From assembly GCA_025800125.1 (NCBI GenBank), contig JAOXSF010000149.1, positions 40,812 to 104,811 on the forward strand: a stretch of 64,000 nucleotides of DNA, written 5' to 3'. The notes beneath the pieces were generated by a model. That model was not told where the DNA came from, did not search any database, and saw only the letters and a program-made list of their open reading frames with translations. This DNA is from Marinobacterium sp. (lineage in GTDB: Bacteria; Pseudomonadota; Gammaproteobacteria; Pseudomonadales; Balneatricaceae). This document shows positions 17,787-26,610 of the stretch, piece after piece (within the stretch, counting starts at the first letter, position 1; each line of letters begins with the position of its first letter). The position numbers and the translations under genes are program-made.

Positions 17787-18809
17787 ATGCGACCTGCAAC
17801 AATCACAACGGCACTGCTTTCAACCCTGCTAGTGGCCCTGCCAAGCCAGGCAGCAACCACCTTGCGGGTGGCCAGCTGGTTGTCTCCCAATCACCCTCAA
17901 AATGCTGAAGTCTGGCCCACCTGGGCGGGCTGGGTTGAGGAAGCTACCGAAGGCCGGGTGAAGGTGGTAGTGGAATATGGCCTGGGCCATCCCAAGACCA
18001 TGTTCGAGCTGGTGGAAGACGGTGTTGTTGACGCCTCGTTCAGCTACCACGGTTATGTACCGGGCCGTTTCAAGCTGACTCAGGCGGTGGAACAGCCAGG
18101 CCTGGGTGCCAGTGCTGAAGCGGCGTCTGTTGCACACTGGCGGATCTATGAGCGCTATTTCGCCAAAGCGCAGGAGCATGACGGCCTGGAAGTGATTGGT
18201 CTGTTTACCCACAGCCAGGGCCAGCTGCACACCACAAAACCGGTGAAAAGTCTGGCAGACCTTGAAGGTCGTAAACTGCGTCTGGGTGGCGGTGTACAGG
18301 GTGAACTGGGCCATCGTCTGGGGGTAACACCGGTTGGCGCACCTGCACCAAAAGTGTACGAAATGATGCAGCAGGGGGTAATTGACGGTTATCTGCTGTC
18401 GATGATTGAACATCGCTACATGCGCCTGTCCGAAGTAACACCTTATGTAGTGCGCTTCCCACAGGGGATGTACATGGGCAGTTTTGGCATTTTCATGAAC
18501 CCGGATTTCCTTGACGGCCTGAGCGAAGCAGATCGCAAGGCGATTCTGTCGGTATCGGGTGAAAAACTGTCTGCCATGGCCGGCCGTGCCTGGGATCGTG
18601 GTAACGCAGAAGGGCTGGAAGCTGCCCGTGCCGCCGGGGTAAATATCCTTGATGTAAAACCGGATGAGCCACTGGCGAAAGCGTTTGATGACCTGACCGC
18701 CGATATGGATCAGCGTTTTCTGAAGATCGTAGAACGCCGTGGCGTGGATGCGGAAAAGGCACTGGCTGAATTGCGCCAGATCGCCCGTGATTACCAGCCA
18801 GCAAAATAA
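17787..18809 (+). CDS. TRAP transporter substrate-binding protein (DctP-like)
   Basis: 340-residue periplasmic binding protein with signal peptide (cleavage after LPSQA, about residue 22). DctP-type marks are LRVASWLSPNHPQNAEVW, VEYGLGHPKTMFELVEDGVVD and KSLADLEGRKLRLGGG. TRAP binding proteins usually hold an organic acid through a conserved arginine; the arginine in GRKLRLGG fits that place. It is the first gene of a three-gene TRAP operon. The ligand is probably a carboxylate but cannot be specified. Confidence 0.88.
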   Translation: MRPATITTALLSTLLVALPSQAATTLRVASWLSPNHPQNAEVWPTWAGWVEEATEGRVKVVVEYGLGHPKTMFELVEDGVVDASFSYHGYVPGRFKLTQAVEQPGLGASAEAASVAHWRIYERYFAKAQEHDGLEVIGLFTHSQGQLHTTKPVKSLADLEGRKLRLGGGVQGELGHRLGVTPVGAPAPKVYEMMQQGVIDGYLLSMIEHRYMRLSEVTPYVVRFPQGMYMGSFGIFMNPDFLDGLSEADRKAILSVSGEKLSAMAGRAWDRGNAEGLEAARAAGVNILDVKPDEPLAKAFDDLTADMDQRFLKIVERRGVDAEKALAELRQIARDYQPAK

Positions 18810-19379
18810 GTGATGATTATGAGCCTATCGCACTGGATTACGCAGCGATACAACGAGCCTGGCCCCGTGGCCTGGCTGGCCTTCGTGCTGGAACTGATCG
18901 CCGCGCTGACCCTGCTGGGTCTGATGTTGCTGACCTGCGCCGATGTCGCCGGACGTTATTTTCTGGGCAATGCCATTGATGGCACCACGGAACTGACCGA
19001 AATGGGGATCGCAATTCTGGTGTTTGCCGAGATGCCGGTTATCACCTGGCGCGGTGGCCATGTAGTGGTTGATATTCTTGATCGCACACTGGGAGACCGG
19101 ATGCTCAAGGTGCTGGGCTTGCTGTCAGCATTGCTGATTTCAGGCGCTTTCGCCTTTCTGGCGACCCGTATTCACAGCCTGGCGGCGCGCTCCCTGCGTC
19201 GGGAGGAAGTGACCGAGTATCTGCAATTGCCCGTTGGTTATGTGGTGGAGTATATCGCCCTGATGAGCTGGGCCACCGCCGCGCTGATGATCAGTTACGG
19301 TATCTACCGCCTGCTGAACCCACCAGCCGAACCATCGGCTGCACAGACCGTTGACGAGGCTGGCGAACCTGCCACCTGA
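18810..19379 (+). CDS. TRAP transporter small permease (DctQ-like)
   Basis: 189-residue membrane protein with four TM segments (about 20-45, 55-75, 92-115, 132-155) and the family motif DVAGRYFLGNAIDGTTELTE. GTG start immediately after the previous stop; an ATG three bases later is an equally possible start. It forms the membrane part together with the large permease encoded 20 bp downstream. The proline-rich end after residue 168 is likely cytoplasmic. Confidence 0.88.
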   Translation: MMIMSLSHWITQRYNEPGPVAWLAFVLELIAALTLLGLMLLTCADVAGRYFLGNAIDGTTELTEMGIAILVFAEMPVITWRGGHVVVDILDRTLGDRMLKVLGLLSALLISGAFAFLATRIHSLAARSLRREEVTEYLQLPVGYVVEYIALMSWATAALMISYGIYRLLNPPAEPSAAQTVDEAGEPAT

Positions 19380-19399
19380 GCCTGCCACAGGAACTGACT

Positions 19400-20728
19400 A
19401 TGACCATCGCTTTGACTGGCTTTGCGATTCTGCTTGTGCTGATCGTAGTAGCCCGGATTCCGATCGCCTTTGCCATGGGGCTGGTAGGCTTTTTTGGCTT
19501 CGCCCATCTACAGGGGCTCGGTTTTGATAACTTCACCACCTTTAACTGGAATGCGCCGCTGACCATGTCAGCCCGGCGTCTGATTGATACCGCGCAGGAG
19601 TACAGCCTGTCGGTCATTCCGCTGTTTATTCTGATGGGTAATCTGGTAACCCGTTCTGGCCTGTCGCAGCAGCTTTATGCTGCTTCACATGCGTTTCTGG
19701 GCCATAAGAAAGGCGGGCTTTCCATGGCCACTGTGGTGGCCTGTGGTGGCTTTTCCGCAATCTGTGGTTCCAGTCTGGCAACCTCAGCAACCATGGCGCG
19801 GGTCGCCATGCCACCGATGCGCCAGTACGGTTACGCCGATTCGCTGGCTACCGCTTCCATTGCTGCGGGGGGCACACTGGGGATTCTGATTCCGCCATCG
19901 GTGATTCTGGTGATCTACGGTCTGCTGACTGAAACCAGTATCCGTGAGCTGTTCGCGGCCGGGTTTATCCCCGGTATGCTGGGCATTCTGCTCTATCTGG
20001 CTGCGGTACGTTATGTGGTCTGGCGTGACCCTTCTGCCGGGCCTTGCGGCGAAAAACAGAGCTGGGCTGAACGGCTACAGGCATTGAAAGCAGTACGCGG
20101 TGTACTGGGGCTGTTTACGCTGGTAATGGGTGGTATCTATCTGGGCGTGTTCACCCCCACTGAAGCAGCGGGTATCGGTGCAGGCGGGGCTTTTGTGATC
20201 GCTCTCAGTCGCCGCTCGCTCAGTCTGGGCAGCCTGTTTGATATTCTGGCGGATACAGCCCGTACCTCAGCAATGCTGTTTGCTGTGTTGATTGGTGCGC
20301 TGATCTTCTCCAATTTTATCAACCGTGCCGGTCTGCCTGCCGACTTGCTGGCACTGGTCAGCTCGATGGAGATTGCGCCCATGCTGGTGATCGTGATGAT
20401 CCTGGCGATCTATATCGTACTGGGTATGGTGTTTGAAAGCCTGTCGATGCTGCTACTGACAGTACCGATATTCTTCCCGCTGGTGCAGAGTCTGGGCTTT
20501 GATCTGGTCTGGTTCGGTATCGTGGTGGTGGTGGTTACCGAGATCAGCCTGATCACTCCACCTGTGGGGATGAACGTGTTTGTACTCAGTGCAGTACTGC
20601 CGGAAGTACGGGCGGGTACTATCTTCAAGGGCGTTACCCCGTTCTGGTGTGCTGACATTGTACGGCTGGTACTGATCACCCTGGTGGCTTCAATCTCACT
20701 GGCATTGCCAACATTGTTATACCGCTGA
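19400..20728 (+). CDS. TRAP transporter large permease (DctM-like)
   Basis: 442-residue polytopic permease with about 12 TM segments. ICGSSLATSATMARVAMPPM and GTLGILIPPSVILVIYGLLT are DctM signatures, and EISLITPPVGMNVFVL lies near the end, as expected. It performs sodium-driven uptake of the ligand held by the binding protein. The gene ends in LLYR-stop, and this end is copied in a degenerate tandem repeat just beyond it. A long stem-loop terminator follows. Confidence 0.92.
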   Translation: MTIALTGFAILLVLIVVARIPIAFAMGLVGFFGFAHLQGLGFDNFTTFNWNAPLTMSARRLIDTAQEYSLSVIPLFILMGNLVTRSGLSQQLYAASHAFLGHKKGGLSMATVVACGGFSAICGSSLATSATMARVAMPPMRQYGYADSLATASIAAGGTLGILIPPSVILVIYGLLTETSIRELFAAGFIPGMLGILLYLAAVRYVVWRDPSAGPCGEKQSWAERLQALKAVRGVLGLFTLVMGGIYLGVFTPTEAAGIGAGGAFVIALSRRSLSLGSLFDILADTARTSAMLFAVLIGALIFSNFINRAGLPADLLALVSSMEIAPMLVIVMILAIYIVLGMVFESLSMLLLTVPIFFPLVQSLGFDLVWFGIVVVVVTEISLITPPVGMNVFVLSAVLPEVRAGTIFKGVTPFWCADIVRLVLITLVASISLALPTLLYR

Positions 20729-20792
20729 CAAACATATTAACCGCTGACAAACACGGTTATACCACGGACAACGTTTGTTATACCGCCGAAAA
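20714..20792 (+). repeat. Degenerate tandem repeat copying the dctM stop region
   Basis: About four units of 18-20 bp built on TTATACCGCTGACAAAC. The first contains the real YR-TGA end of the TRAP permease; the second keeps CCGCTGACAAAC, and the third and fourth have decayed the TGA. A second pair, CAGCGTTTATG...GTGAAGGA, follows at 20823-20841 and 20842-20868. Confidence 0.75.
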
Positions 20793-21090
20793 ATGCTGCT
20801 ACATGGCTGCCGGAAAGGCGTGCAGCGTTTATGGTGAAGGACAGCGTTTATGCGGTTATTGTGAAGGAATAGCGGGGCCGGTGTAATATCTGCACAGTGT
20901 CAGGACTGGCCTGATGCAGATATTACCTGCTATTCCTTTTCTTCCCCTGCTTTGCTTCTTGCCGTCTTATTTCTGCCTGACTGACCTTATTTTAGACATT
21001 CGCTAACCCACTCTCTAAAATGCCATGCTCCAAGAATGGCTGGTTTTAATGTCTGGTCTGGCAACGTTTGTTTTTGCAAGGGGTACGCCT
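20729..21090. other. Gap with repeats and long hairpin
   Basis: 362 bp without a gene: the dctM-end repeats, a second pair of repeats, the 20864-20940 hairpin, then a T-rich stretch that may hold the promoter for the ATP-grasp gene. Confidence 0.6.
20864..20940 (+). terminator. Long two-stage hairpin, TRAP operon terminator
   Basis: An outer stem AAGGAATAGC/GCTATTCCTT (20864-20873 with 20929-20938) encloses a 12-bp stem GTAATATCTGCA/TGCAGATATTAC (20883-20894 with 20915-20926) and an inner TCAGG/CCTGA. A TTTTCTTCCCC tail follows. It is much longer than a normal terminator. Confidence 0.7.
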
Positions 21091-22110
21091 GTGAATATTC
21101 TGTTTATCAATGCTATTGCTGATGACAACTCAGCTAAAGTCAGTATTTCAGAAGATGGGCAGCTCAGGATTATTCTCAGTGGCTCTGCTAATCTGCAAAA
21201 CTTTTTATCGTCACAGTTGAACAGGGCGGAAAGTACAACCGTTTCTACCCTTTGTCTGGGCCCGAGTGATGAGCGGAAAAATATTCGTATCAGCGCGCCA
21301 GACCTGGTTGTGAATGAGATCAGCGAGCCGGACTCACATGTCACCAGCCTGGAGAAACTGGCCGGTATCGTAGCAGAGCTTAACTGCCCGGTTATTAACC
21401 CGCCTGCTGCCATTATCCATACCCGCCGGGAAAATCTGGCAACACAGCTTGCCCCCCTGCAACGGCTAAAAGTACCCACCACATTACGCATAACGCCGGA
21501 TAGCCCGCGTCAGTTACTGGAATGTTGCCAGCGCTATTTCCCGGGGAAGGCTGTACTGGTGCGTGGTACCGGTGATCATGGTGGTGTCAGTACAATCAGA
21601 CTGGCAGCGAACAGTAATGAACAACCCTTGCACCGCTTGCCGTTTGATGGTCGTCACTATCTGCTCAGTGAATATATTGATTATTCTTCACCGGATGGGC
21701 TGTACCGTAAATACCGGGTGGTACTGATCGGTGATGAAATCTACCTGCGGCATATGATTGTTGCGGATAAGTGGATGATCCATTCGTCCAGTCGTGAATT
21801 TATGCAGGCTAACCCTGGTTATGCACAGGAAGAAGCGATGATGTTGCAAAGTTTTACCCAGCAATTATCAACGCCATTACTAACCGAGTTGAAACAGATC
21901 AACCGGCTGTTGGGGACCGATTATCTGGGACTGGACTGTGCAATTAACGCCGATGGCACAGCAACGGTATTTGAACTGAATGCCAATATGAATATCCTGG
22001 TGGCCAATAAAGGCGATAACAGCCTGTGGCAGACACCAATTGATAATATCAGGCAGGCATTGCTGGCACTGATTTACCACAAGGCTGAATATACCGGCGG
22101 TAAACAATGA
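21091..22110 (+). CDS. ATP-grasp-like ligase
   Basis: 339 residues from a GTG start with AAGGGG just upstream; an ATG 66 bases earlier has no ribosome site. The fold reads as RimK/glutathione-synthase-like ATP-grasp: VLVRGTGDHGGVSTIRL (nucleotide-binding loop), HYLLSEYIDYSSPDGLYRKYRVVLIG, and a metal-binding end, YLGLDCAINADGTATVFELNAN (D...E.N). Such enzymes join a carboxylate to an amine using ATP. The N-terminal 120 residues resemble no family I know. Its stop is 15 bp before a methyltransferase start, so the two are probably co-transcribed and may modify one compound. Confidence 0.65.
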   Translation: MNILFINAIADDNSAKVSISEDGQLRIILSGSANLQNFLSSQLNRAESTTVSTLCLGPSDERKNIRISAPDLVVNEISEPDSHVTSLEKLAGIVAELNCPVINPPAAIIHTRRENLATQLAPLQRLKVPTTLRITPDSPRQLLECCQRYFPGKAVLVRGTGDHGGVSTIRLAANSNEQPLHRLPFDGRHYLLSEYIDYSSPDGLYRKYRVVLIGDEIYLRHMIVADKWMIHSSSREFMQANPGYAQEEAMMLQSFTQQLSTPLLTELKQINRLLGTDYLGLDCAINADGTATVFELNANMNILVANKGDNSLWQTPIDNIRQALLALIYHKAEYTGGKQ

Positions 22111-22146
22111 TGCTGGTAAAAACTGATGGCAGCAAAAATCAATGAT
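22099..22146 (+). repeat. 16-bp tandem repeat across ATP-grasp stop and next start
   Basis: Units GGTAAACAATGATGCT (22099-22114) and GGTAAAAACTGATGGC (22115-22130), then a degenerate third (22131-22146). The first unit is the GKQ-TGA end of the ATP-grasp gene; the second supplies the ATG of the methyltransferase, so the repeat spans the junction of two genes. Confidence 0.7.
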
Positions 22147-22902
22147 GTGAGTGCGCACCATCATATGAACTATCAAGAGATCTTTGATCGCCGTGGCCAG
22201 ATGTACCATGAAGCGATGCTGCACTGGCCCGATGCCCGCCAGCAGGAATTTACCCTTCCACTGAGTTTATTGAACCTTCAGCCGGGTGATTATCTGGTGG
22301 ACCTGCCCTCCGGGGGTGGTTATCTGCAACGTTATCTGGCGGATGAGATAAATCTGCACTGTCTTGAGTCGTCGCAGGTTTTTGCCGACTACTGCCAACA
22401 GCATGGCTTTTCCGTCAGCCTGTTTCATGAGCATAACCTGCCACTGGCCGATGGCAGTGTTGATAAGCTGCTGTCGATTGCAGGCATCCATCATATTGTC
22501 GATAAACAGCCACTGTTTAATGAGATACACCGGGTAATACGCCCGGATGGCCTGCTCTGTATTGCTGATGTAGAAACCGGTTCCGCTGTGGCTGGTTTTC
22601 TTGATGATGTGGTCGACCGCTATAGTGAAACCGGCCATCGCGGCTATTTTCTGGATCACAATACCTTACAGGCATTGGCTGAAGCCGGGTTCTGCCAACT
22701 GAAGCAGCAGCGTCTGCATTATCAGTGGCAGTTCCCGGACGAAGAAGCACTGCTACGCTATTGCTGGTTGCTGTTCGGGCTGGAAAAAGCCCGGCTGGGT
22801 GATGTCAAGGCAGGCCTGCAACAGTATCTGAATATCGAATCTCCCCCTGAGGGCGGTGCCAGGCTGGAGTGGCAACTGCTCTGTTTTACCGCGTGCAGAT
22901 AG
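22126..22902 (+). CDS. Class I SAM-dependent methyltransferase
   Basis: 258-residue methyltransferase. Motif I is DYLVDLPSGGGYLQRYLAD (about 50-68), followed by an acidic position in LHCLESSQVF, then ADGSVDKLLSIAGIHHI (motif II/post-I) and RVIRPDGLLCIADVE (motif III). It probably methylates a small molecule. The start at 22126 lies within a repeat; an alternative ATG at 22165 (MNYQEIF) would drop 13 residues that look repeat-derived. Directly follows the ATP-grasp gene. Confidence 0.83.
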   Translation: MAAKINDVSAHHHMNYQEIFDRRGQMYHEAMLHWPDARQQEFTLPLSLLNLQPGDYLVDLPSGGGYLQRYLADEINLHCLESSQVFADYCQQHGFSVSLFHEHNLPLADGSVDKLLSIAGIHHIVDKQPLFNEIHRVIRPDGLLCIADVETGSAVAGFLDDVVDRYSETGHRGYFLDHNTLQALAEAGFCQLKQQRLHYQWQFPDEEALLRYCWLLFGLEKARLGDVKAGLQQYLNIESPPEGGARLEWQLLCFTACR

Positions 22903-22992
22903 CAGCTGACTGATACCGGTCATTGGAGTTGCCAGAGATCGTTGCAAGCTGATGGCCTGGCTGGCAGTCTCAGAAGGGTGTTATCTGTTAAC

Positions 22993-23030
22993 GCTTTGGT
23001 AAACGGTAAAGGCTTTGGTAAACGATAAAG
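22993..23030 (+). repeat. 19-bp direct repeat in front of UspA gene
   Basis: GCTTTGGTAAACGGTAAAG (22993-23011) and GCTTTGGTAAACGATAAAG (23012-23030), one mismatch. The end of the second copy supplies the AAAG of the UspA ribosome site AAAGGAG. Confidence 0.85.
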
Positions 23031-23038
23031 GAGATGTG

Positions 23039-23434
23039 ATGTATACAACGATTATCTGTGCAATCGAAGTGGGTGATGAAGGCAAAAAAGTTCTGTCCAG
23101 AGCCAAAAAGATTGCCAAAAAGTTTGATAGCAAACTGATTGTGCTAAGTGTCCTGCCTTACTCTTTGCTGCCCAAAGACTATCAGAAAGAGCTGAAAGAA
23201 AACGCAATTCCAGAGTTTGAAGCTTTTATCGCTGAAACAGGTATCAGTAAAAAGAACTGCTTACTCAAGGTTGGCAAACCTTATGAGGTCATCTGCGCAA
23301 TGGCCGAGAAGAAAGAAGCTGAGCTTATTATTCTGGGTACACACTCCAGAACAGGCCTGAGCTCCATGATCGGCTCCACCGCCAATGCCGTTGCCAACCA
23401 CGCCCACTGTGATGTGTCACTGGTGAAAATCTGA
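23039..23434 (+). CDS. Universal stress protein, UspA family
   Basis: 131 residues from the ATG after AAAGGAGATGTG. Typical Usp fold: TTIICAIEVGDEGKKVLSRA at the start, KLIVLSVLP in strand 2, and the nucleotide-binding loop LIILGTHSRTGLSSMIGSTA (GxHxRxG-x8/9-GS-type) near 105-125, so ATP binding is likely. DVSLVKI ends the protein. Cytoplasmic stress-survival role, as known for the family. An in-frame start at 23015 has no ribosome site. Monocistronic. Confidence 0.9.
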   Translation: MYTTIICAIEVGDEGKKVLSRAKKIAKKFDSKLIVLSVLPYSLLPKDYQKELKENAIPEFEAFIAETGISKKNCLLKVGKPYEVICAMAEKKEAELIILGTHSRTGLSSMIGSTANAVANHAHCDVSLVKI

Positions 23435-23473
23435 TCGGCAAGCCAGCTATCAGCTTGATGGCACAGGCATAGC

Positions 23474-24253
23474 TCAGCGGCTGAGGCCAGTCTGTGGCAC
23501 AGTCTGAAAGAAAAATGTCTGCATCAGACGGGCATCTTCGGCACGGCTGCCAAAGCCGTGTCCGGCCCGGTGCAGTACATTTTCCCGGAACAGTACCAGC
23601 CGGTTAAAGCGGTTTTCTACCGCCAGCATCAGCTCAAACTGGTTACGGTCCTGCTCATACAGATTCCCCATCGGAGCAACACAGCGCTGGCTTTCCCGAT
23701 GCCGCCAGATGGTGGTGCCATGCTCTGCTGGAGCGTCGGGTGACAGATAAACCAGCCCACTCCAGCCACGGGGCACCACATCGCCCTGTCGATAATGATG
23801 GTGAATCACCCGGTGTACATTTTCACCGGCCTCATATTGCAGATGAAAAGCACCATTCCAGCCATCGCCCAGCTGATGCCAGCTGTCCATAACGATCTGC
23901 TCATGGGTTACCTGGCTCAGCAGTTCTCGAACATCGGCGCTGGCATGACGATAACCTGACTGCGGCTGTTTCACTGCGGTGCCCAGGTAACGGTACAGCG
24001 CTGAAGACTCCCACACCGGGGTTGGGTCCGGGTACTGAGCGGCAATCGCTTCCCCCACCTGCTCAGCAAGCGGTGGTTTATACTGGAAAAACGGTTGTGC
24101 CAGCGCCAGTTTACGTACTGCCAGTGGGTCGGGGTAGAAGTCATCGCAGACGATAATAAAAGGCCCGGTATTTTCCGCTACGGTTCTGGCCGGGTCATAA
24201 AACAGTTCGGGCTGTTGATTCAATTCATCCACAGAGGTAAATAGCGGCTGCAT
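23474..24253 (-). CDS. DUF6445-like, predicted 2OG-Fe(II) oxygenase fold protein
   Basis: 259 residues. PFIIVCDDFYPDPLAVRKLAL near residue 31 starts a segment seen in DUF6445 and other 2OG-oxygenase-like proteins. Double-stranded beta-helix marks follow: VHRVIHHHYRQGDVVPRGWSG, the strand GLVYLSPDAP and C-terminal RLVLFRENVLHRAGHGFG, where H-x-R could supply the distal histidine and 2OG-contact residues. Similar proteins sit in natural-product or peptide-modifying loci, but no such locus is evident here apart from the ATP-grasp/methyltransferase pair 0.6 kb away on the other strand. Function not established. Confidence 0.6.
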   Translation of the reverse strand: MQPLFTSVDELNQQPELFYDPARTVAENTGPFIIVCDDFYPDPLAVRKLALAQPFFQYKPPLAEQVGEAIAAQYPDPTPVWESSALYRYLGTAVKQPQSGYRHASADVRELLSQVTHEQIVMDSWHQLGDGWNGAFHLQYEAGENVHRVIHHHYRQGDVVPRGWSGLVYLSPDAPAEHGTTIWRHRESQRCVAPMGNLYEQDRNQFELMLAVENRFNRLVLFRENVLHRAGHGFGSRAEDARLMQTFFFQTVPQTGLSR

Positions 24254-24446
24254 AATGACGGGCTCCTGATGATTACGCGGACGACTGGGTAATGATGGTG
24301 GGAATCCAGGTGACGTGTACCCGCGCCCGTATATTAACGTCGCTCTGGTGTACAGCTCAGATCCACACCTCAGATTGTACCCGGTTATCTGCTATGGCTT
24401 TATTTTCCTGGCCTGCCACGTCACTTTTTTCAGTCCTCTTTTTCAG

Positions 24447-25388
24447 TCACTTTCTTTCCAGGTACACAATCGCCAGCCCGGCCCCCAGGATAATCGCCAT
24501 GCCCAGCCAGGTCAGCGCATCGGGCAGTTCATTGAAAACCAGATACCCCAGCGCAGCTGCTCCCAGAATTTCGATATAACGAAAAGGGGCCAGCATACTG
24601 GCCGGGCTCAATGTATAGGCGGTACTGATCAGCCAGTGGGTCAGCGCTGAAAAGAACCCCAGCAGCACAATAAAACCATAGTGATGGCTATTAATATCCC
24701 CCCAGTTCAGCAATGGTATTGTCTGCCCCAGGCCTGTCAGCAACGGCCCGGCCAGCAAAAGAGCAGCCAGCAAAACAGTACCAACAAGGCTGATATAGGC
24801 CTGTGCTTCGGCGGTCGACAGTTTATTACGGGTGGTACGGATGGTTATCAGGTACAGCGCATAGAACAGTGCCGACAACATCGGTAATGTCGATGACCAG
24901 CCATAAAGCTGCCACTCAGGGCGGATAACCACCAGGGTACCACTCAAGCCAACCACGGCCAGCATATATTTGATCGGTGTCGACTTTTCTTTCAGTAGCA
25001 CGGCTGACAGCAGCATTACCAGCAGTGGCTCAATAAAAAACAGCGCTACCGCATTGGCCACGGGCAGATACGCCAGCCCCCACACCATAAAAATCACCGC
25101 CATATTTACAAACAGGCAGCACAGCAGCAGTTTGCGGGTCAGCGGAAATGAATGTAGCAGCCGGGGCAGTCTGCGAATGGCGATCAGCATAAATACCGAC
25201 TGAAACGCGACCCGTAAAAAGGTGATCTGTACCGGCGACAGGTCAGTGGAGAGCAATTTGGCCAGCACATCCACGGAAGGGATCAGCAGCATGGCCAGAA
25301 TCATGATCCAGATGCCCCCCTGGGCATGGCTGTCCTGACGTGCGCTCAGGCGGTTGCTCAGATGATTACGCAACAGCATTAAACTCAT
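24447..25388 (-). CDS. DMT-superfamily (EamA) transporter
   Basis: 313 residues from the ATG at 25388 (MSLMLLRNHL); an upstream ATG at 25448 gives a longer but unlikely N-terminus. About ten TM helices in two EamA repeats, e.g. GIWIMILAMLLIPSVDVLAK first and LAYLPVANAVALFFIEPLLV in repeat 1; the second repeat ends in LGMAIILGAGLAIVYLERK. Such proteins export amino acids or other metabolites. It is divergent from the LysR gene at 25543, which may control it. Confidence 0.85.
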   Translation of the reverse strand: MSLMLLRNHLSNRLSARQDSHAQGGIWIMILAMLLIPSVDVLAKLLSTDLSPVQITFLRVAFQSVFMLIAIRRLPRLLHSFPLTRKLLLCCLFVNMAVIFMVWGLAYLPVANAVALFFIEPLLVMLLSAVLLKEKSTPIKYMLAVVGLSGTLVVIRPEWQLYGWSSTLPMLSALFYALYLITIRTTRNKLSTAEAQAYISLVGTVLLAALLLAGPLLTGLGQTIPLLNWGDINSHHYGFIVLLGFFSALTHWLISTAYTLSPASMLAPFRYIEILGAAALGYLVFNELPDALTWLGMAIILGAGLAIVYLERK

Positions 25389-25542
25389 AGATAGCAATCT
25401 CGCAGCAGTGATGAGAAAACATAACGAAAACCCGTTCTGGCTGGCCATCAGGGCAGGCGCTGGATGCTATCAAGCAGTTTTGATGAGGAAAAACTATTAA
25501 TATTGATATAGTTGTGTAGAAAAACTAAATAAAGGCACGGTA

Positions 25543-26460
25543 ATGAAACCTCTGGATCGACGACAGCTACCACTGAACGCCCTGCGCGCATTTGAAGCCG
25601 CCGCCTTGCACTGTCACCTGGGCAAAGCTGCCGAGCAGCTGGGAGTAACACAGGGTGCAGTCAGCCAGCAGGTGCGGGCACTGGAAAGCCAGCTGGGCCA
25701 GTCACTGTTTATCCGCAAACATAAACGCCTCTATCTGAGTACCGCCGGGCAGCAGTTGCTGGAGGCAGTCAGCAACGGGCTGGATACCATCACCCAGGGC
25801 ATCAGCCAGCTGGATAATGACAGCCAGAGCATGGCCGGTGAACTGACCCTCTGCGCCACCCCGTCGATCACCAATAATATGCTGATGTCGGTGATTGGCC
25901 GCTATAACCGGGTATACCCCGATGTCACCCTGAAGATGATTCAGATCGCCCCCAATGCGGCGGTACTGCCCGACGATTATGATGTCTGCGTCTGCTTTGG
26001 CCTGCCCGACGATACAACCCATATGGAAACCCGCAAACTGATCACCAGCCGGTTTTACCCGGTGGCCTCGCCAGCGTTTATGATCAACCGCCCGGCCATC
26101 GAACGCGGTGATGAACTGCTGAACTTTCCCCTGCTGCATGACCGCTCCCGTGGCTGGACCAGCTGGTTTAACCGCTTTGCCAACGGCCAGGACAAAGGAC
26201 AGGCGGCCAATATCTACTACACCGATAACTACCAGGCACTGATGGCTGCCCGGCTGGGCCAGGGCGTAGCACTGGCGGAATACTATGAAGTCGCCGCCGA
26301 TATAGCGGCCGGAAAACTGGTATTGCTATATGGCCAGGACATTTCCATGGGCGTGGACAGCTACCTGGTACTGCCCAAAAAAGAACGCCAGACACTGCGC
26401 AGCCTGGTATTTGCAGATTTTATAGAGCAGCACCTGGAGGGGGTGACTGAGGGGCTTTAG
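25543..26460 (+). CDS. LysR-family regulator, GcvA-like
   Basis: 305 residues. GcvA-type start (LPLNALRAFEAAALHCHLGK) and HTH (LGVTQGAVSQQVRALESQLG), with DVCVCFGLPDD and LITSRFYPVASPAF in the effector domain. Divergent from the DMT exporter, with 154 bp between the starts, so it probably regulates that gene and itself. Ends in VTEGL-stop; an imperfect copy of this end lies 49 bp further on. Confidence 0.9.
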   Translation: MKPLDRRQLPLNALRAFEAAALHCHLGKAAEQLGVTQGAVSQQVRALESQLGQSLFIRKHKRLYLSTAGQQLLEAVSNGLDTITQGISQLDNDSQSMAGELTLCATPSITNNMLMSVIGRYNRVYPDVTLKMIQIAPNAAVLPDDYDVCVCFGLPDDTTHMETRKLITSRFYPVASPAFMINRPAIERGDELLNFPLLHDRSRGWTSWFNRFANGQDKGQAANIYYTDNYQALMAARLGQGVALAEYYEVAADIAAGKLVLLYGQDISMGVDSYLVLPKKERQTLRSLVFADFIEQHLEGVTEGL

Positions 26461-26509
26461 TTATTCTTGAATTGAACCTGAATGTAGAGGAGTTGACTAG
26501 GGGCTTTGA
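26442..26509 (+). repeat. Dispersed copy of the LysR stop region
   Basis: GGTGACTGAGGGGCTTTAG (26442-26460) is echoed by AGTTGACTAGGGGCTTTGA (26491-26509), with 30 bp of other sequence between. Same theme as the other stop-copying repeats but not in strict tandem. Confidence 0.6.
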
Positions 26510-26610
26510 TTAATCGTATTCAGGTTAAAGTTTAATTGTTATAGCTGGGTATATATGGCGAGAATACCCGTTATTATTCCCTGTCCAACCAGCCATCAAA
26601 GAGAAAAACG

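Noticed and set aside
22126..22165. Start of the methyltransferase at 22165
   Set aside because: It has no ribosome site; the earlier ATG is kept, though its first residues may come from the repeat.
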